From Methylobacterium sp. (lineage in GTDB: Bacteria; Pseudomonadota; Alphaproteobacteria; Rhizobiales; Beijerinckiaceae): 5,450 nt of DNA. The stretch is taken from positions 1 through 5,450 of the forward strand of contig JAJKJG010000249.1 of assembly GCA_021154065.1 (NCBI GenBank), read 5' to 3'. Position numbers and translations under genes: made by a program. The notes under the pieces are model-generated. The model had not been told where the DNA came from, did no database searches, and was given only the letters and a program-made list of their open reading frames with translations. The first letter of the stretch is position 1. Each line of letters starts with the position of its first letter. Positions 1 to 5,450 of the stretch are shown piece by piece.

Positions 1-1043
1 GGCGTCGCCGGCGAAATCCACCGCCTCGCGCAAGGCAGCGCCGAGGCGCAGGACAGCCTGCGCAAAACCGTCGAGGGCCGTCTCGACGCGCTTCGCCAGG
101 ACAACTCCGCCAAGCTGGAGGACATGCGGCGCACCGTCGACGAAAAGCTGCAAGGCGCCCTGGAGCAGCGTCTCGGCGAAAGCTTCAAGCTCGTCAGCGA
201 TCAGCTGAAGCAGGTTTACGAGAGCGTCGGCGAGATGCAGCAGCTCGCGACCGGCGTCGGCGACCTCAAGCGCGTCCTGACCAACGTCAAGACCCGCGGC
301 ACCTGGGGCGAAGTCTCGCTCGGCGCTCTCCTCGATCAGGTGCTGACGGCGGACCAGTACGCGCGAGGCGTCAAGGTGCGGCCGCAGAGCGGCGAGTGCG
401 TCGATTTCGCCATCCGGCTCCCGCACGGGACCGAGGATGGCCCGTTGTGGCTGCCGATCGACGCCAAATTCCAAAGCGAGTCTTACGCGCGCCTGATCGA
501 CGCCTCCGACCGGTCGGACAGCGACGGGGTGGAGAAAGCCCTGAAGGAGCTTGAGGCCAGCATCCGCCGAGAGAGGGGGCTTCGATCTGCGAGAAATACG
601 TCTGCCCGCCGCACACCACCGACTTCGCCATCCTATACCTGCCGACCGAGGGCCTGTACGCCGAGGTCATCCGCCGGCCCGGCGTCATGGACGATTTGCA
701 GCGCAAGTGCCGGATCGTGGTGGCGGGGCCGACGGTGCTGCTTGCGATCCTGAACAGCTTGCAGATGGGGTTTCGGACGCTCGCCATCCAGAAGCGGTCG
801 AGCGAGGTCCGGCACTTGCTCTCCGCCGTGAAGACCGAGTTCGGCAAATACGGCGAGGTGCTCGACAAGGTGAAGAAGAAGCTCGCCGAGGCGTCCAACA
901 CCATCGACGAGGTCTCGAAGCGGCGAAAGCAGATCGACCGCAAGCTCGCCGAGGTCGAGACGCTGCCGGACCTGGAGGCGAACCGCTTGCTGTCCTTCGA
1001 CGGCGCTCCCCTGCCGCCGGAGTTCGTGGCGGCCGCTGAGTAG
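1..1043 (+). pseudogene. rmuC: DNA recombination protein RmuC, 5'-partial and frameshifted
   Basis: RmuC-family proteins carry an N-terminal coiled coil and a PD-(D/E)XK-like nuclease domain, and are linked to limiting rearrangements at inverted repeats. The frame is open from base 1, so the true start and any N-terminal membrane anchor lie outside the window. Visible in order: a long charged coiled coil (about bases 1-260), the family signature VKTRGTWGE (288-314), GALLDQVL, CVDFAIRLP (400-426), and the nuclease-type motif PIDAKF (454-471; Asp at 460, Lys at 466). Frame 1 matches the family to about base 573. From about 585 the match moves to frame 3 (ICEKYV, PPHTTDFAILYLP, VVAGPTVLLAILNSLQMGF) and runs to TAG at 1041-1043. 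Frame 1 alone would stop at 753 and lose the conserved C-terminal half of the domain. The break could be a true mutation or a sequencing error near a run of five G. Family assignment is secure; functional status is uncertain. Confidence 0.88.
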
Positions 1044-1070
1044 AAGCGAGCGCTTCCGCGCGCCCTTTTT
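1043..1070 (+). terminator. weak candidate terminator after rmuC
   Basis: Directly after the rmuC stop there is an inverted repeat GAAGCG-AG-CGCTTC (1043-1056; realistically a 5-bp stem with a 4-base loop), then a GC stretch and five T (1066-1070). The T run is 9 bases from the stem rather than next to it. An alternative 4-bp stem GCGC-TTCC-GCGC (1050-1061) lies closer. It is the only terminator-like signal between rmuC and the next gene, and it is weak. Confidence 0.3.
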
Positions 1071-1145
1071 CGACCACGGTTCGCGTGTTAACCGCTCGCC
1101 GGAGCGTCGCGCGCGATGCCGTCTTTTCCAAAGTGAACGAACCCG

Positions 1146-1778
1146 ATGATGTCACGAGGCTTCAGGACCGCTCTGGCGCTCGCGCTGCTCGCGGGCGGCG
1201 CCGGCCAAGCGCAGGCGGACAAGATCAAGAACCCGACCGCGGTGTTTTCCGGTCTCGACAAGATCACCGGGCGGATCATCTCGTTCGAGGGCTCCGGCGA
1301 CGAGACGGTGCAGTTCGGCGCGCTGCAACTGACCCCGCGCGTCTGCTACACCCGCCCGCAGACCGAGAGCCCGAACACGACCGTCTTCGTCGAAGTCGAC
1401 GAGGTCACGCTCGAGAACAAGTACCGCCGCATCTTCACGGGCTGGATGTTCGCATCGAGCCCCGGCCTGCACGGCATCGAGCACGCGGTCTACGATATCT
1501 GGCTCACCGACTGCAAAGGCGGCAGCGAGGTGATCGCCGAGGCGAAGGAGACCGACGACCGTCCGGCCGCTCCGACCCAGGAGCGCCGCCGCCGTCAGCA
1601 AGCCGGAGACGCGCGCTCCGCGCAGCAGCAGCCCCCGGGCGCTCCGGCCGCCGGCCGCCTCGACGTTGCGCCCCCGCGCGGCACGCCGGTCCAGCCGCAG
1701 CAGCAGCCGAGCCGGCGCTTCTTCCCGACCAACAGCAGCCCCTACGGCGGCTTCGATCCCACCGGCGGCAACCGATAG
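1146..1778 (+). CDS. Exported DUF2155 domain-containing protein
   Basis: The protein has 210 residues and unknown biochemical function; it is recognised as DUF2155, a family common in Alphaproteobacteria and often found beside aat. An arginine-bearing N-terminus and an Ala/Leu core (residues 4-20) end in AQA, with signal peptidase I cleavage predicted after Ala24, so it should be periplasmic or cell-envelope. The mature domain (about 25-125) contains [10 protein letters not shown], a cysteine in TPRVCYTRP (Cys67), [12 protein letters not shown] (97-108) and YDIWLTDC (Cys123). Cys67 and Cys123 could form a disulfide; this is inference. Residues about 135-210 form a low-complexity tail rich in Pro, Gln, Arg and Ala. 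ATG occurs twice in a row (1146 and 1149), so either could be the start; no strong ribosome binding site is visible. Its 3' end overlaps the convergent aat gene by 37 bp. Confidence 0.85.
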   Translation: MMSRGFRTALALALLAGGAGQAQADKIKNPTAVFSGLDKITGRIISFEGSGDETVQFGALQLTPRVCYTRPQTESPNTTVFVEVDEVTLENKYRRIFTGWMFASSPGLHGIEHAVYDIWLTDCKGGSEVIAEAKETDDRPAAPTQERRRRQQAGDARSAQQQPPGAPAAGRLDVAPPRGTPVQPQQQPSRRFFPTNSSPYGGFDPTGGNR

Positions 1779-2461
1779 CTCAAGGCGGCTTCGCTCCCGC
1801 GGAGCGCGCGCAGAACGTCGGCGCCGGCCATGACGGCGTCGCATGGCCACGCGGACCAGCAGGCCGGCGCTTCGACGGCGTTGCGCAGGAGCTGCTTATA
1901 GACGCGGCGCGGCACCTCGACAGCGCCGAATTGCGCCAGGTGAGCCGTTACGAACTGGGTATCGAGCAGCATGAAGCCGCCCGCCCGCAACCGCGCCGCG
2001 AGGTGGACGAGGGCCACCTTGGAGGCGTCGCGGGCGCGGTGGAACATGCTCTCGCCGAAAAACGCCGCGCCGAGCCGGACCCCGTAGAGCCCGCCGGCGA
2101 GCCGGCCGCCTGCGTCGTAGACTTCGACCGTATGGCAATGGCCGAGGTCGAACAATTCGCCGTAGAGGCGGCGGATGCGGGCGTTGATCCAGGTCCGGGT
2201 GCGATTGAAATCCGGCTCGGCGCAGCCGGCGATCACGGCGTCGAAGTCATGATCGACCCGCACCGTGAACGCGTCCGACCGGACCGTGCGGGCGAGCCGC
2301 TTCGCGACGTGGAACGCGTCGAGTGGAATGACGCCGCGCTCCTGCGGCTCGACCCAGAACAGGCTCGGGTCGTCGGCGTCCTCGGCCATTGGAAAAATGC
2401 CGGCCGCATACGCCTTCAGCAGGATCTCGGGCGTGATGTCGACCCGTCCGCCGCCGTGCAT
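1742..2461 (-). CDS. aat: Leucyl/phenylalanyl-tRNA--protein transferase
   Basis: This cytoplasmic enzyme transfers Leu or Phe from aminoacyl-tRNA to proteins with N-terminal Arg or Lys, marking them for ClpS/ClpAP degradation. In the 239-residue product: [14 protein letters not shown] (14-27), LFWVEP (35-40), [11 protein letters not shown] (90-100), [10 protein letters not shown] (107-116), GGLYGVRLG (123-131), [10 protein letters not shown] (134-143), SKVAL and LLDTQF (165-170). Glu137, Asp167 and Gln169 match the E. coli catalytic-region residues Glu156, Asp186 and Gln188 by motif, so the enzyme looks intact. I chose ATG at 2461 because GAGGCGG stands just upstream on this strand (2467-2473). 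A longer in-frame version would need TTG at 2515, directly beside the accC stop, and would add an Arg-rich N-terminus not expected for the family. It lies 54 bp after accC in the same direction and is probably the last gene of an accB-accC-aat operon. Its 3' end overlaps the DUF2155 gene. Confidence 0.95.
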   Translation of the reverse strand: MHGGGRVDITPEILLKAYAAGIFPMAEDADDPSLFWVEPQERGVIPLDAFHVAKRLARTVRSDAFTVRVDHDFDAVIAGCAEPDFNRTRTWINARIRRLYGELFDLGHCHTVEVYDAGGRLAGGLYGVRLGAAFFGESMFHRARDASKVALVHLAARLRAGGFMLLDTQFVTAHLAQFGAVEVPRRVYKQLLRNAVEAPACWSAWPCDAVMAGADVLRALRGSEAALSYRLPPVGSKPP

Positions 2462-2466
2462 GGTGT

Positions 2467-2473
2467 CCGCCTC
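2467..2473 (-). promoter_or_regulatory. Ribosome binding site of aat (decides the start)
   Basis: On the minus strand this reads GAGGCGG and ends 5 bases before ATG at 2461; its GAGG core is 8 bases from the ATG. It favours the ATG start over the in-frame TTG at 2515, which has no comparable site. Confidence 0.6.
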
Positions 2474-2479
2474 GATTTC

Positions 2480-2504
2480 CCGACGTGTCCTTAAGAAACG
2501 TCGG
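2480..2504 (-). repeat. Inverted repeat (hairpin) in the accC-aat gap
   Basis: CCGACGT and ACGTCGG form a perfect 7-bp stem with an 11-base loop. It lies between the accC stop (2516) and the aat ribosome binding site (2467-2473). No T run follows in the leftward direction, so it is not a standard intrinsic terminator. It could be an mRNA processing or stabilising hairpin that sets aat expression relative to accC; this is inference. Confidence 0.5.
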
Positions 2505-2515
2505 ACCCGCCGCAA

Positions 2516-3871
2516 TCAACCGTTCTCAAGGCCGCCGGTCTTCAAAAAATGCTCGAGCCAGTGGATGTCGTAAAGCCCGTTCTGGATGTCGGGGTTGCGC
2601 ACGAGCGTGCGGAAGAGCGGCAGCGTGGTGTCGACGCCATCGACCACGAACTCATCCAGCGAACGGCGCAGCCGCATCAGGCACTCGTTGCGCGTGCGGC
2701 CGTGCACGATGAGCTTGCCGACGAGCGAGTCGTACTGCGGCGGAATGCGATAGCCCTGGTACACGGCCGAATCGACTCGCACGCCGAGGCCGCCCGGCGG
2801 ATGAAAATAGGTGATGAGGCCCGGCGACGGGCGAAACGTCGAGGGATGCTCGGCGTTGATCCGGCACTCGATGGCATGGCCCTCGATCAACACCTCGGAC
2901 TGCTTGAGGGATAGGGGCGAGCCCGCGGCGACGCGGATCTGCTCGTTGACGAGGTCGATATCGGTGATCATCTCGGTCACCGGATGCTCGACCTGGATGC
3001 GGGTGTTCATCTCGATGAAGTAGAACTGGCCGTCCTCGTAGAGGAACTCGACCGTGCCGGCGCCGGCGTAGCCAAGCTCCTCCATCGCGGCCGCGACGAT
3101 CCCGCCGATTCGCTCGCGTTCCGGGGCGTTGAGGGCGGGCGAGGGACCTTCCTCCCACACCTTTTGATGGCGGCGCTGCAACGAGCAGTCGCGCTCGCCG
3201 AGATGGATGGCGTGGCCCTTGCCGTCGCCGAGCACCTGGATTTCGATATGGCGCGGCTTGTCGAGATACTTTTCGATGTAAACGGCGTCGTCGCCGAAGG
3301 CCGCTTTGGCCTCGGCGCGGGCCGTCGCCAGCGCGTGCGCGAGATCGTCCTCGACGCGCGCCACCTTCATGCCGCGCCCGCCGCCGCCCGCCGCCGCCTT
3401 GATGAGCACCGGGTAGCCGATTTCAGCGGCGATGCGCTTGGCGTCATCCTCGTCCGTGACGCCGCCCTCCGAGCCCGGCACGCACGGGATGCCGAGGCGC
3501 TGGGCGGTGCGCTTGGCCTCGATCTTGTCGCCCATCAGGCGGATGTGCTCGGCCTTGGGGCCAATGAACGTGATGCCATGATGGTCGAGCACTTCGGCGA
3601 AGCGCGCGTTCTCGGATAAAAAGCCATACCCGGGGTGGACGGCGTCGGCGCCCGTGATCTCGCAAGCCGCGATGAGCGCCGGAATGTTGAGATAGCTGTC
3701 GCGCGCGGGCGGCGGGCCGATGCAGACGCTCTCGTCGGCAAGCCGCACGTGCATGGCGTCGGCGTCGGCGGTCGAGTGGACCGCGACCGTGGCGATGCCA
3801 AGCTCTTTCGCGGCGCGCAAGATGCGGAGCGCGATTTCGCCCCGGTTGGCGATCAGGATCTTGTCGAACAT
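2516..3871 (-). CDS. accC: Acetyl-CoA carboxylase, biotin carboxylase subunit
   Basis: AccC uses ATP and bicarbonate to carboxylate the biotin carried by AccB, the first half-reaction of acetyl-CoA carboxylase and the first committed step of fatty acid synthesis in the cytoplasm. The 451-residue length is normal for the family. Visible parts: N-terminal biotin carboxylase domain ([13 protein letters not shown] at 4-16, [10 protein letters not shown] at 79-88), ATP-grasp domain with MGDK (Lys116), Lys158 before the glycine-rich loop GGGGRGM (162-168), [11 protein letters not shown] (Lys237), [26 protein letters not shown] with Glu275, Glu287, Asn289 and Arg291, and the C-terminal domain with ECRINAE (Arg337) and [12 protein letters not shown]. 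These match E. coli AccC active-site residues by motif, so the enzyme looks intact. ATG at 3871 follows the accB stop by 8 bases, indicating co-transcription and probable translational coupling; its own ribosome binding site is weak and A-rich. Confidence 0.98.
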   Translation of the reverse strand: MFDKILIANRGEIALRILRAAKELGIATVAVHSTADADAMHVRLADESVCIGPPPARDSYLNIPALIAACEITGADAVHPGYGFLSENARFAEVLDHHGITFIGPKAEHIRLMGDKIEAKRTAQRLGIPCVPGSEGGVTDEDDAKRIAAEIGYPVLIKAAAGGGGRGMKVARVEDDLAHALATARAEAKAAFGDDAVYIEKYLDKPRHIEIQVLGDGKGHAIHLGERDCSLQRRHQKVWEEGPSPALNAPERERIGGIVAAAMEELGYAGAGTVEFLYEDGQFYFIEMNTRIQVEHPVTEMITDIDLVNEQIRVAAGSPLSLKQSEVLIEGHAIECRINAEHPSTFRPSPGLITYFHPPGGLGVRVDSAVYQGYRIPPQYDSLVGKLIVHGRTRNECLMRLRRSLDEFVVDGVDTTLPLFRTLVRNPDIQNGLYDIHWLEHFLKTGGLENG

Positions 3872-3879
3872 TTTTGCTT

Positions 3880-4371
3880 TTATTCGATCACGAGCAGGGG
3901 CTCGCCGTATTCGACCGGCTGGCCGTCCTCGACGAAGATCGCCGTCACGACGCCGGCGCGGGGCGCCGCGATTTCGTTGAAGGTCTTCATCGCTTCGATG
4001 AGCAGCAGCTTGTCGCCGACCGCGACGAGCGCGCCGACCTCGACGAACGCCTTCGCCTCGGGCGAGGGTTTTCGATAGGCGGTGCCGACCATCGGCGAGG
4101 TGATTGCGCCCGGATGGCTCGCCGACGGCCGCCCGGCCGGCGCGCTGTCGCTCGACGCCACCGGAGCCGGGACGGCGGCGGGCTGGGCGGCGGAGTGCGT
4201 CGGCGCAAGCGCGGGCGCCGCCACCGGCACGGTGACGCTGGCCGTGATCGTGCGGGCGACCCGGATGCGCAGGTCGCCTTTTTCGACCTCGATCTCCGTC
4301 AGGTCGGTCTCGGCGATCAGCTTCGCGAGTTCGCGCACGAGTTCGGGATCGAAGGGGCTCGCCTTGGGCAT
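3880..4371 (-). CDS. accB: Acetyl-CoA carboxylase, biotin carboxyl carrier protein
   Basis: AccB carries the biotin that AccC carboxylates and that the AccA/AccD carboxyltransferase then uses. With ATG at 4371 it has 163 residues. An N-terminal helical segment ([24 protein letters not shown], given here as a continuous helix spanning about residues 7-30) leads to a beta-strand LRIRVAR. A flexible Ala/Pro linker (about 42-90) follows. The C-terminal biotinyl domain begins near SPMVGTAY and contains EAMKTFNEI, where Lys129 should be biotinylated by BirA; it ends with [15 protein letters not shown] preferred ATG 4371 to an in-frame TTG at 4392 because AAGAGA (4379-4384) sits 7 bases upstream and the family usually starts directly before the helix. 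It is the first gene of the leftward accB-accC-aat group; accA and accD are not in the window. Confidence 0.96.
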   Translation of the reverse strand: MPKASPFDPELVRELAKLIAETDLTEIEVEKGDLRIRVARTITASVTVPVAAPALAPTHSAAQPAAVPAPVASSDSAPAGRPSASHPGAITSPMVGTAYRKPSPEAKAFVEVGALVAVGDKLLLIEAMKTFNEIAAPRAGVVTAIFVEDGQPVEYGEPLLVIE

Positions 4372-4378
4372 GCGCAGG

Positions 4379-4384
4379 TCTCTT
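4379..4384 (-). promoter_or_regulatory. Ribosome binding site of accB (decides the start)
   Basis: The minus strand reads AAGAGA 7 bases before ATG 4371. It is a partial Shine-Dalgarno match and would lie inside the coding region if TTG at 4392 were used. Confidence 0.45.
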
Positions 4385-4498
4385 GCGATCAAAGGTCAGG
4401 GCTTCAGGAACCCGACGGCGGTCATGTGAGGCGGGTCCGCGGACAGCGGATCGGGTGTGTTCTTAGCCAAAAGCTTGGACGGGAGAAAGGGATGCTTC

Positions 4499-4527
4499 GG
4501 ATAGTGTCGCAGCTTGACATATGTCAA
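4499..4527 (-). promoter_or_regulatory. Candidate sigma70-type promoter of accBC(-aat)
   Basis: On the minus strand, TTGACA (4527-4522) is followed after exactly 17 bases by CTATCC (4504-4499). The -35 is a consensus match; the -10 is a partial match, as is common in GC-rich alphaproteobacteria. Transcription would begin near 4492 and give a leader of about 120 bases before accB. The -35 hexamer is one arm of the palindrome at 4514-4527, so a protein bound there would cover the promoter. This is inferred from sequence only. Confidence 0.4.
4514..4527. promoter_or_regulatory. Perfect 14-bp palindrome, candidate operator
   Basis: TTGACATATGTCAA is a perfect dyad in the region between the divergent accB and aqpZ genes, 42 bases upstream of the aqpZ start and 142 bases upstream of accB. 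It resembles sites of dimeric helix-turn-helix regulators. Its outer bases are like FNR/FixK boxes (TTGAT-N4-ATCAA), but the fifth position of each half differs. GntR-type or other CRP/FNR-type regulators are alternatives; I cannot name the protein. Confidence 0.5.
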
Positions 4528-4539
4528 ATTCCGGCCCCG

Positions 4540-4554
4540 CGCCCCACAGGGGCG
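4540..4554 (+). repeat. GC hairpin just upstream of the aqpZ ribosome binding site
   Basis: CGCCCC-ACA-GGGGCG forms a perfect 6-bp GC stem with a 3-base loop, ending 3 bases before the GAAAGG ribosome binding site. In the aqpZ mRNA it would sit at the ribosome landing area and may tune translation or mRNA stability. No T run follows, so it is not a terminator. Confidence 0.45.
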
Positions 4555-4557
4555 AAC

Positions 4558-4563
4558 GAAAGG
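4558..4563 (+). promoter_or_regulatory. Ribosome binding site of aqpZ (decides the start)
   Basis: GAAAGG lies 6 bases before ATG 4570. The frame is open far upstream (into accB on the other strand), so this site and the family's N-terminus fix the start at 4570. Confidence 0.7.
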
Positions 4564-4569
4564 TGTGAC

Positions 4570-5331
4570 ATGGACCAGACCAAGAAGTACGTCGCCGAGG
4601 CCATCGGCACGTTCTGGTTGACGTTCGCCGGTTGCGGCTCGGCGGTGATCGCGGCCGGATTTCCGCAAGTCGGGATCGGGCTCTTGGGCGTCTCGCTCGC
4701 TTTCGGCCTCACCGTGCCCACGATGGCCTATTCCATCGGCCACATTTCGGGGTGCCATCTGAACCCCGCCGTGACGGTCGGCCTCACAGCCGGCGGCCGG
4801 TTTCCAGCGAACCAGGTCCTGCCCTACGTGATCGCCCAGGTGGCCGGCGCGGTGATCGCGGCCGTGGCGCTCTATGTGATCGCCAGCGGCGCGCCCGGAT
4901 TCGATCTCGGCAAAGGGTTCGCGGCCAACGGCTACGGCGAGCACTCGCCCGGCAAATACGGCCTGGTTTCGGCCTTCGTCGCCGAGTTCGTGCTCACGGC
5001 CATGTTCCTGTTCGTCATCATGGGCTCGACGCACGGCAAGGCGCCGGCGGGCTTCGCGCCGATCGCCATCGGCTTCGCGCTGACCTTGATCCACCTCGTC
5101 TCGATCCCGGTCACGAACACCTCCGTGAACCCGGCGCGCAGCACGGGGCCGGCGCTCTTCGCCGGCGGGTGGGCGCTGGCGCAGCTCTGGCTGTTCTGGG
5201 TGGCCCCGCTCCTGGGCGGGGCCGTTGGCGGCGTGCTGTACCGCTGGCTGAGCGAGGAGCCCTCGGCCCTGGTGACGGGGACGGGAACAGGGACGCCGGT
5301 TTCGGACCGAGCCGGGGCTTATACGATCTGA
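4570..5331 (+). CDS. aqpZ: Aquaporin Z (water channel)
   Basis: This inner-membrane protein of the MIP family has 253 residues and six predicted membrane helices in two homologous halves. The two half-helix signatures are HLNPAVT (Asn65-Pro66-Ala67) and SVNPARS (Asn187-Pro188-Ala189). The narrow selectivity filter reads Phe45, His175, Thr184 and Arg190, matching Phe43, His174, Thr183 and Arg189 of E. coli AqpZ. That combination indicates a water-selective channel rather than a glycerol facilitator. The start is set by GAAAGG 6 bases before ATG. The C-terminus extends about 25 residues past the last helix and includes a Thr-Gly repeat (236-242) encoded by degenerate hexamers at 5275-5298. It is divergent from accB and is followed after 23 bp by a transposase gene in the opposite direction. 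The palindrome upstream could control it, accBC, or both. Confidence 0.96.
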   Translation: MDQTKKYVAEAIGTFWLTFAGCGSAVIAAGFPQVGIGLLGVSLAFGLTVPTMAYSIGHISGCHLNPAVTVGLTAGGRFPANQVLPYVIAQVAGAVIAAVALYVIASGAPGFDLGKGFAANGYGEHSPGKYGLVSAFVAEFVLTAMFLFVIMGSTHGKAPAGFAPIAIGFALTLIHLVSIPVTNTSVNPARSTGPALFAGGWALAQLWLFWVAPLLGGAVGGVLYRWLSEEPSALVTGTGTGTPVSDRAGAYTI

Positions 5332-5354
5332 CCTTCTTTGGGCGCCCAGGCCGG

Positions 5355-5450
5355 CTAGCTGTGGGGCCTCGACAGGTTGTCCGCGGGGAGGCCGAGGCGG
5401 CTGATGGGCGTTTGTCCTTTGAGGCTGCCGTGGGGTCTGCGCCAATTATA
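5355..5450 (-). CDS. IS481-type transposase, C-terminal end (cut by window edge)
   Basis: On the minus strand, from the right edge, 31 codons run to a TAG stop (5357-5355). They read YNWRRPHGSLKG, then QTPISRLGL, then DNLSRPHS. The YNW-RPH-SL-G motif followed by P-ISRLGL and a DNL-R-H end is characteristic of the C-terminus of IS481-family transposases, which carry an rve/DDE integrase core. The catalytic residues and helix-turn-helix region lie outside the window, so intactness cannot be judged. The stop is only 23 bp from the aqpZ stop, tail to tail. I could not find a convincing terminal inverted repeat in 5332-5354. An IS3-family element is a less likely alternative. Confidence 0.75.
   Translation of the reverse strand, partial: YNWRRPHGSLKGQTPISRLGLPADNLSRPHS
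5355..5450 (-). mobile_element. Edge of an IS481-family insertion sequence (partial)
   Basis: The transposase tail implies that an insertion sequence extends beyond the right edge. The element's exact left end is not resolved: it should lie slightly left of 5355, but no TGT-initiated terminus or target duplication is visible between aqpZ and the transposase stop. The 10-bp palindrome TGGGCGCCCA (5339-5348) lies in this gap; I cannot assign it to the element. Confidence 0.5.

Noticed and set aside
571..590. Programmed -1 frameshift in rmuC
   Set aside because: The shift direction would fit -1, and G-rich bases are present, but the codons here (GAG AGG GGG CTT) do not form a canonical X XXY YYZ slippery site. 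Programmed frameshifting is not known for RmuC, so mutation or sequencing error is simpler.
1085..2494. Long rightward open frame of 469 codons covering the DUF2155 gene and the antisense of aat
   Set aside because: The sequence is low-complexity Arg/Ala/Gly/Asp-rich and matches no family. It is a by-product of high GC content, lying over two clearly conserved genes in other frames.
2462..2515. TTG start at 2515 giving a 257-residue Aat
   Set aside because: TTG is rare and lacks a ribosome binding site here. The added residues are an Arg-rich stretch translated from the intergenic hairpin, while ATG 2461 has GAGGCGG upstream.
2984..3619. Rightward open frame of 211 codons opposite accC
   Set aside because: Antisense shadow of accC; the accC frame carries all the catalytic motifs.
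4372..4392. TTG start at 4392 giving a 170-residue AccB
   Set aside because: ATG 4371 has AAGAGA at suitable spacing and fits the usual AccB N-terminus.
4435..4444. GTCCGCGGAC, a 10-bp palindrome in the accB leader
   Set aside because: It is short and GC-only. Such palindromes are frequent by chance at this base composition, and nothing nearby supports a function.
4514..4527. Palindrome as a definite FNR/FixK box
   Set aside because: Each half is TTGAC rather than TTGAT, so it departs from the consensus at a key position. I keep it as an unassigned operator candidate.
4396..5445. Leftward open frame of 349 codons opposite aqpZ
   Set aside because: It is antisense to a conserved aquaporin and has shadow-type composition (Arg, Gly, His, Pro). 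No family features are visible.

Overview
This 5.45 kb window is GC-rich chromosomal DNA of an alphaproteobacterium, most likely a member of Hyphomicrobiales (Rhizobiales). The evidence is the protein sequences: an AccB with the biotinyl motif EAMKTFNEI, an AccC and an Aat of the alphaproteobacterial type in the order accB-accC-aat, and a DUF2155 protein next to aat. The genus cannot be told from the window.

Layout from left to right. Positions 1-1043 (+) hold the 3' part of rmuC (DNA recombination protein RmuC), cut at its 5' end by the window edge. Its reading frame is broken by a net -1/+2 shift near 574-584. Positions 1146-1778 (+) encode an exported DUF2155 protein with a signal peptide, two cysteines and a Pro/Gln/Arg-rich tail. 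It converges on, and overlaps by 37 bp, a leftward operon: accB (4371-3880), accC (3871-2516) and aat (2461-1742). These encode the biotin carrier and the biotin carboxylase of acetyl-CoA carboxylase, and the leucyl/phenylalanyl-tRNA-protein transferase of the N-degron pathway. Divergent from accB is aqpZ (4570-5331, +), an aquaporin with both NPA motifs and the AqpZ selectivity-filter residues. At the right edge, 5355-5450 (-) is the last 31 codons of an IS481-type transposase, which ends 23 bp after the aqpZ stop.

The regulatory signal lies mainly in the 198-bp accB/aqpZ intergenic region. It contains a perfect 14-bp palindrome (TTGACATATGTCAA) whose left-reading half forms the -35 hexamer of a plausible accBC promoter. 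A GC hairpin sits just before the aqpZ ribosome binding site. A second hairpin lies in the accC-aat gap.

These are ordinary core genes (fatty acid synthesis, protein turnover, DNA maintenance, water transport) next to a mobile element end. I found no new multi-gene system. The items most worth checking are the rmuC frameshift, the palindromic operator candidate and the IS end beside aqpZ.
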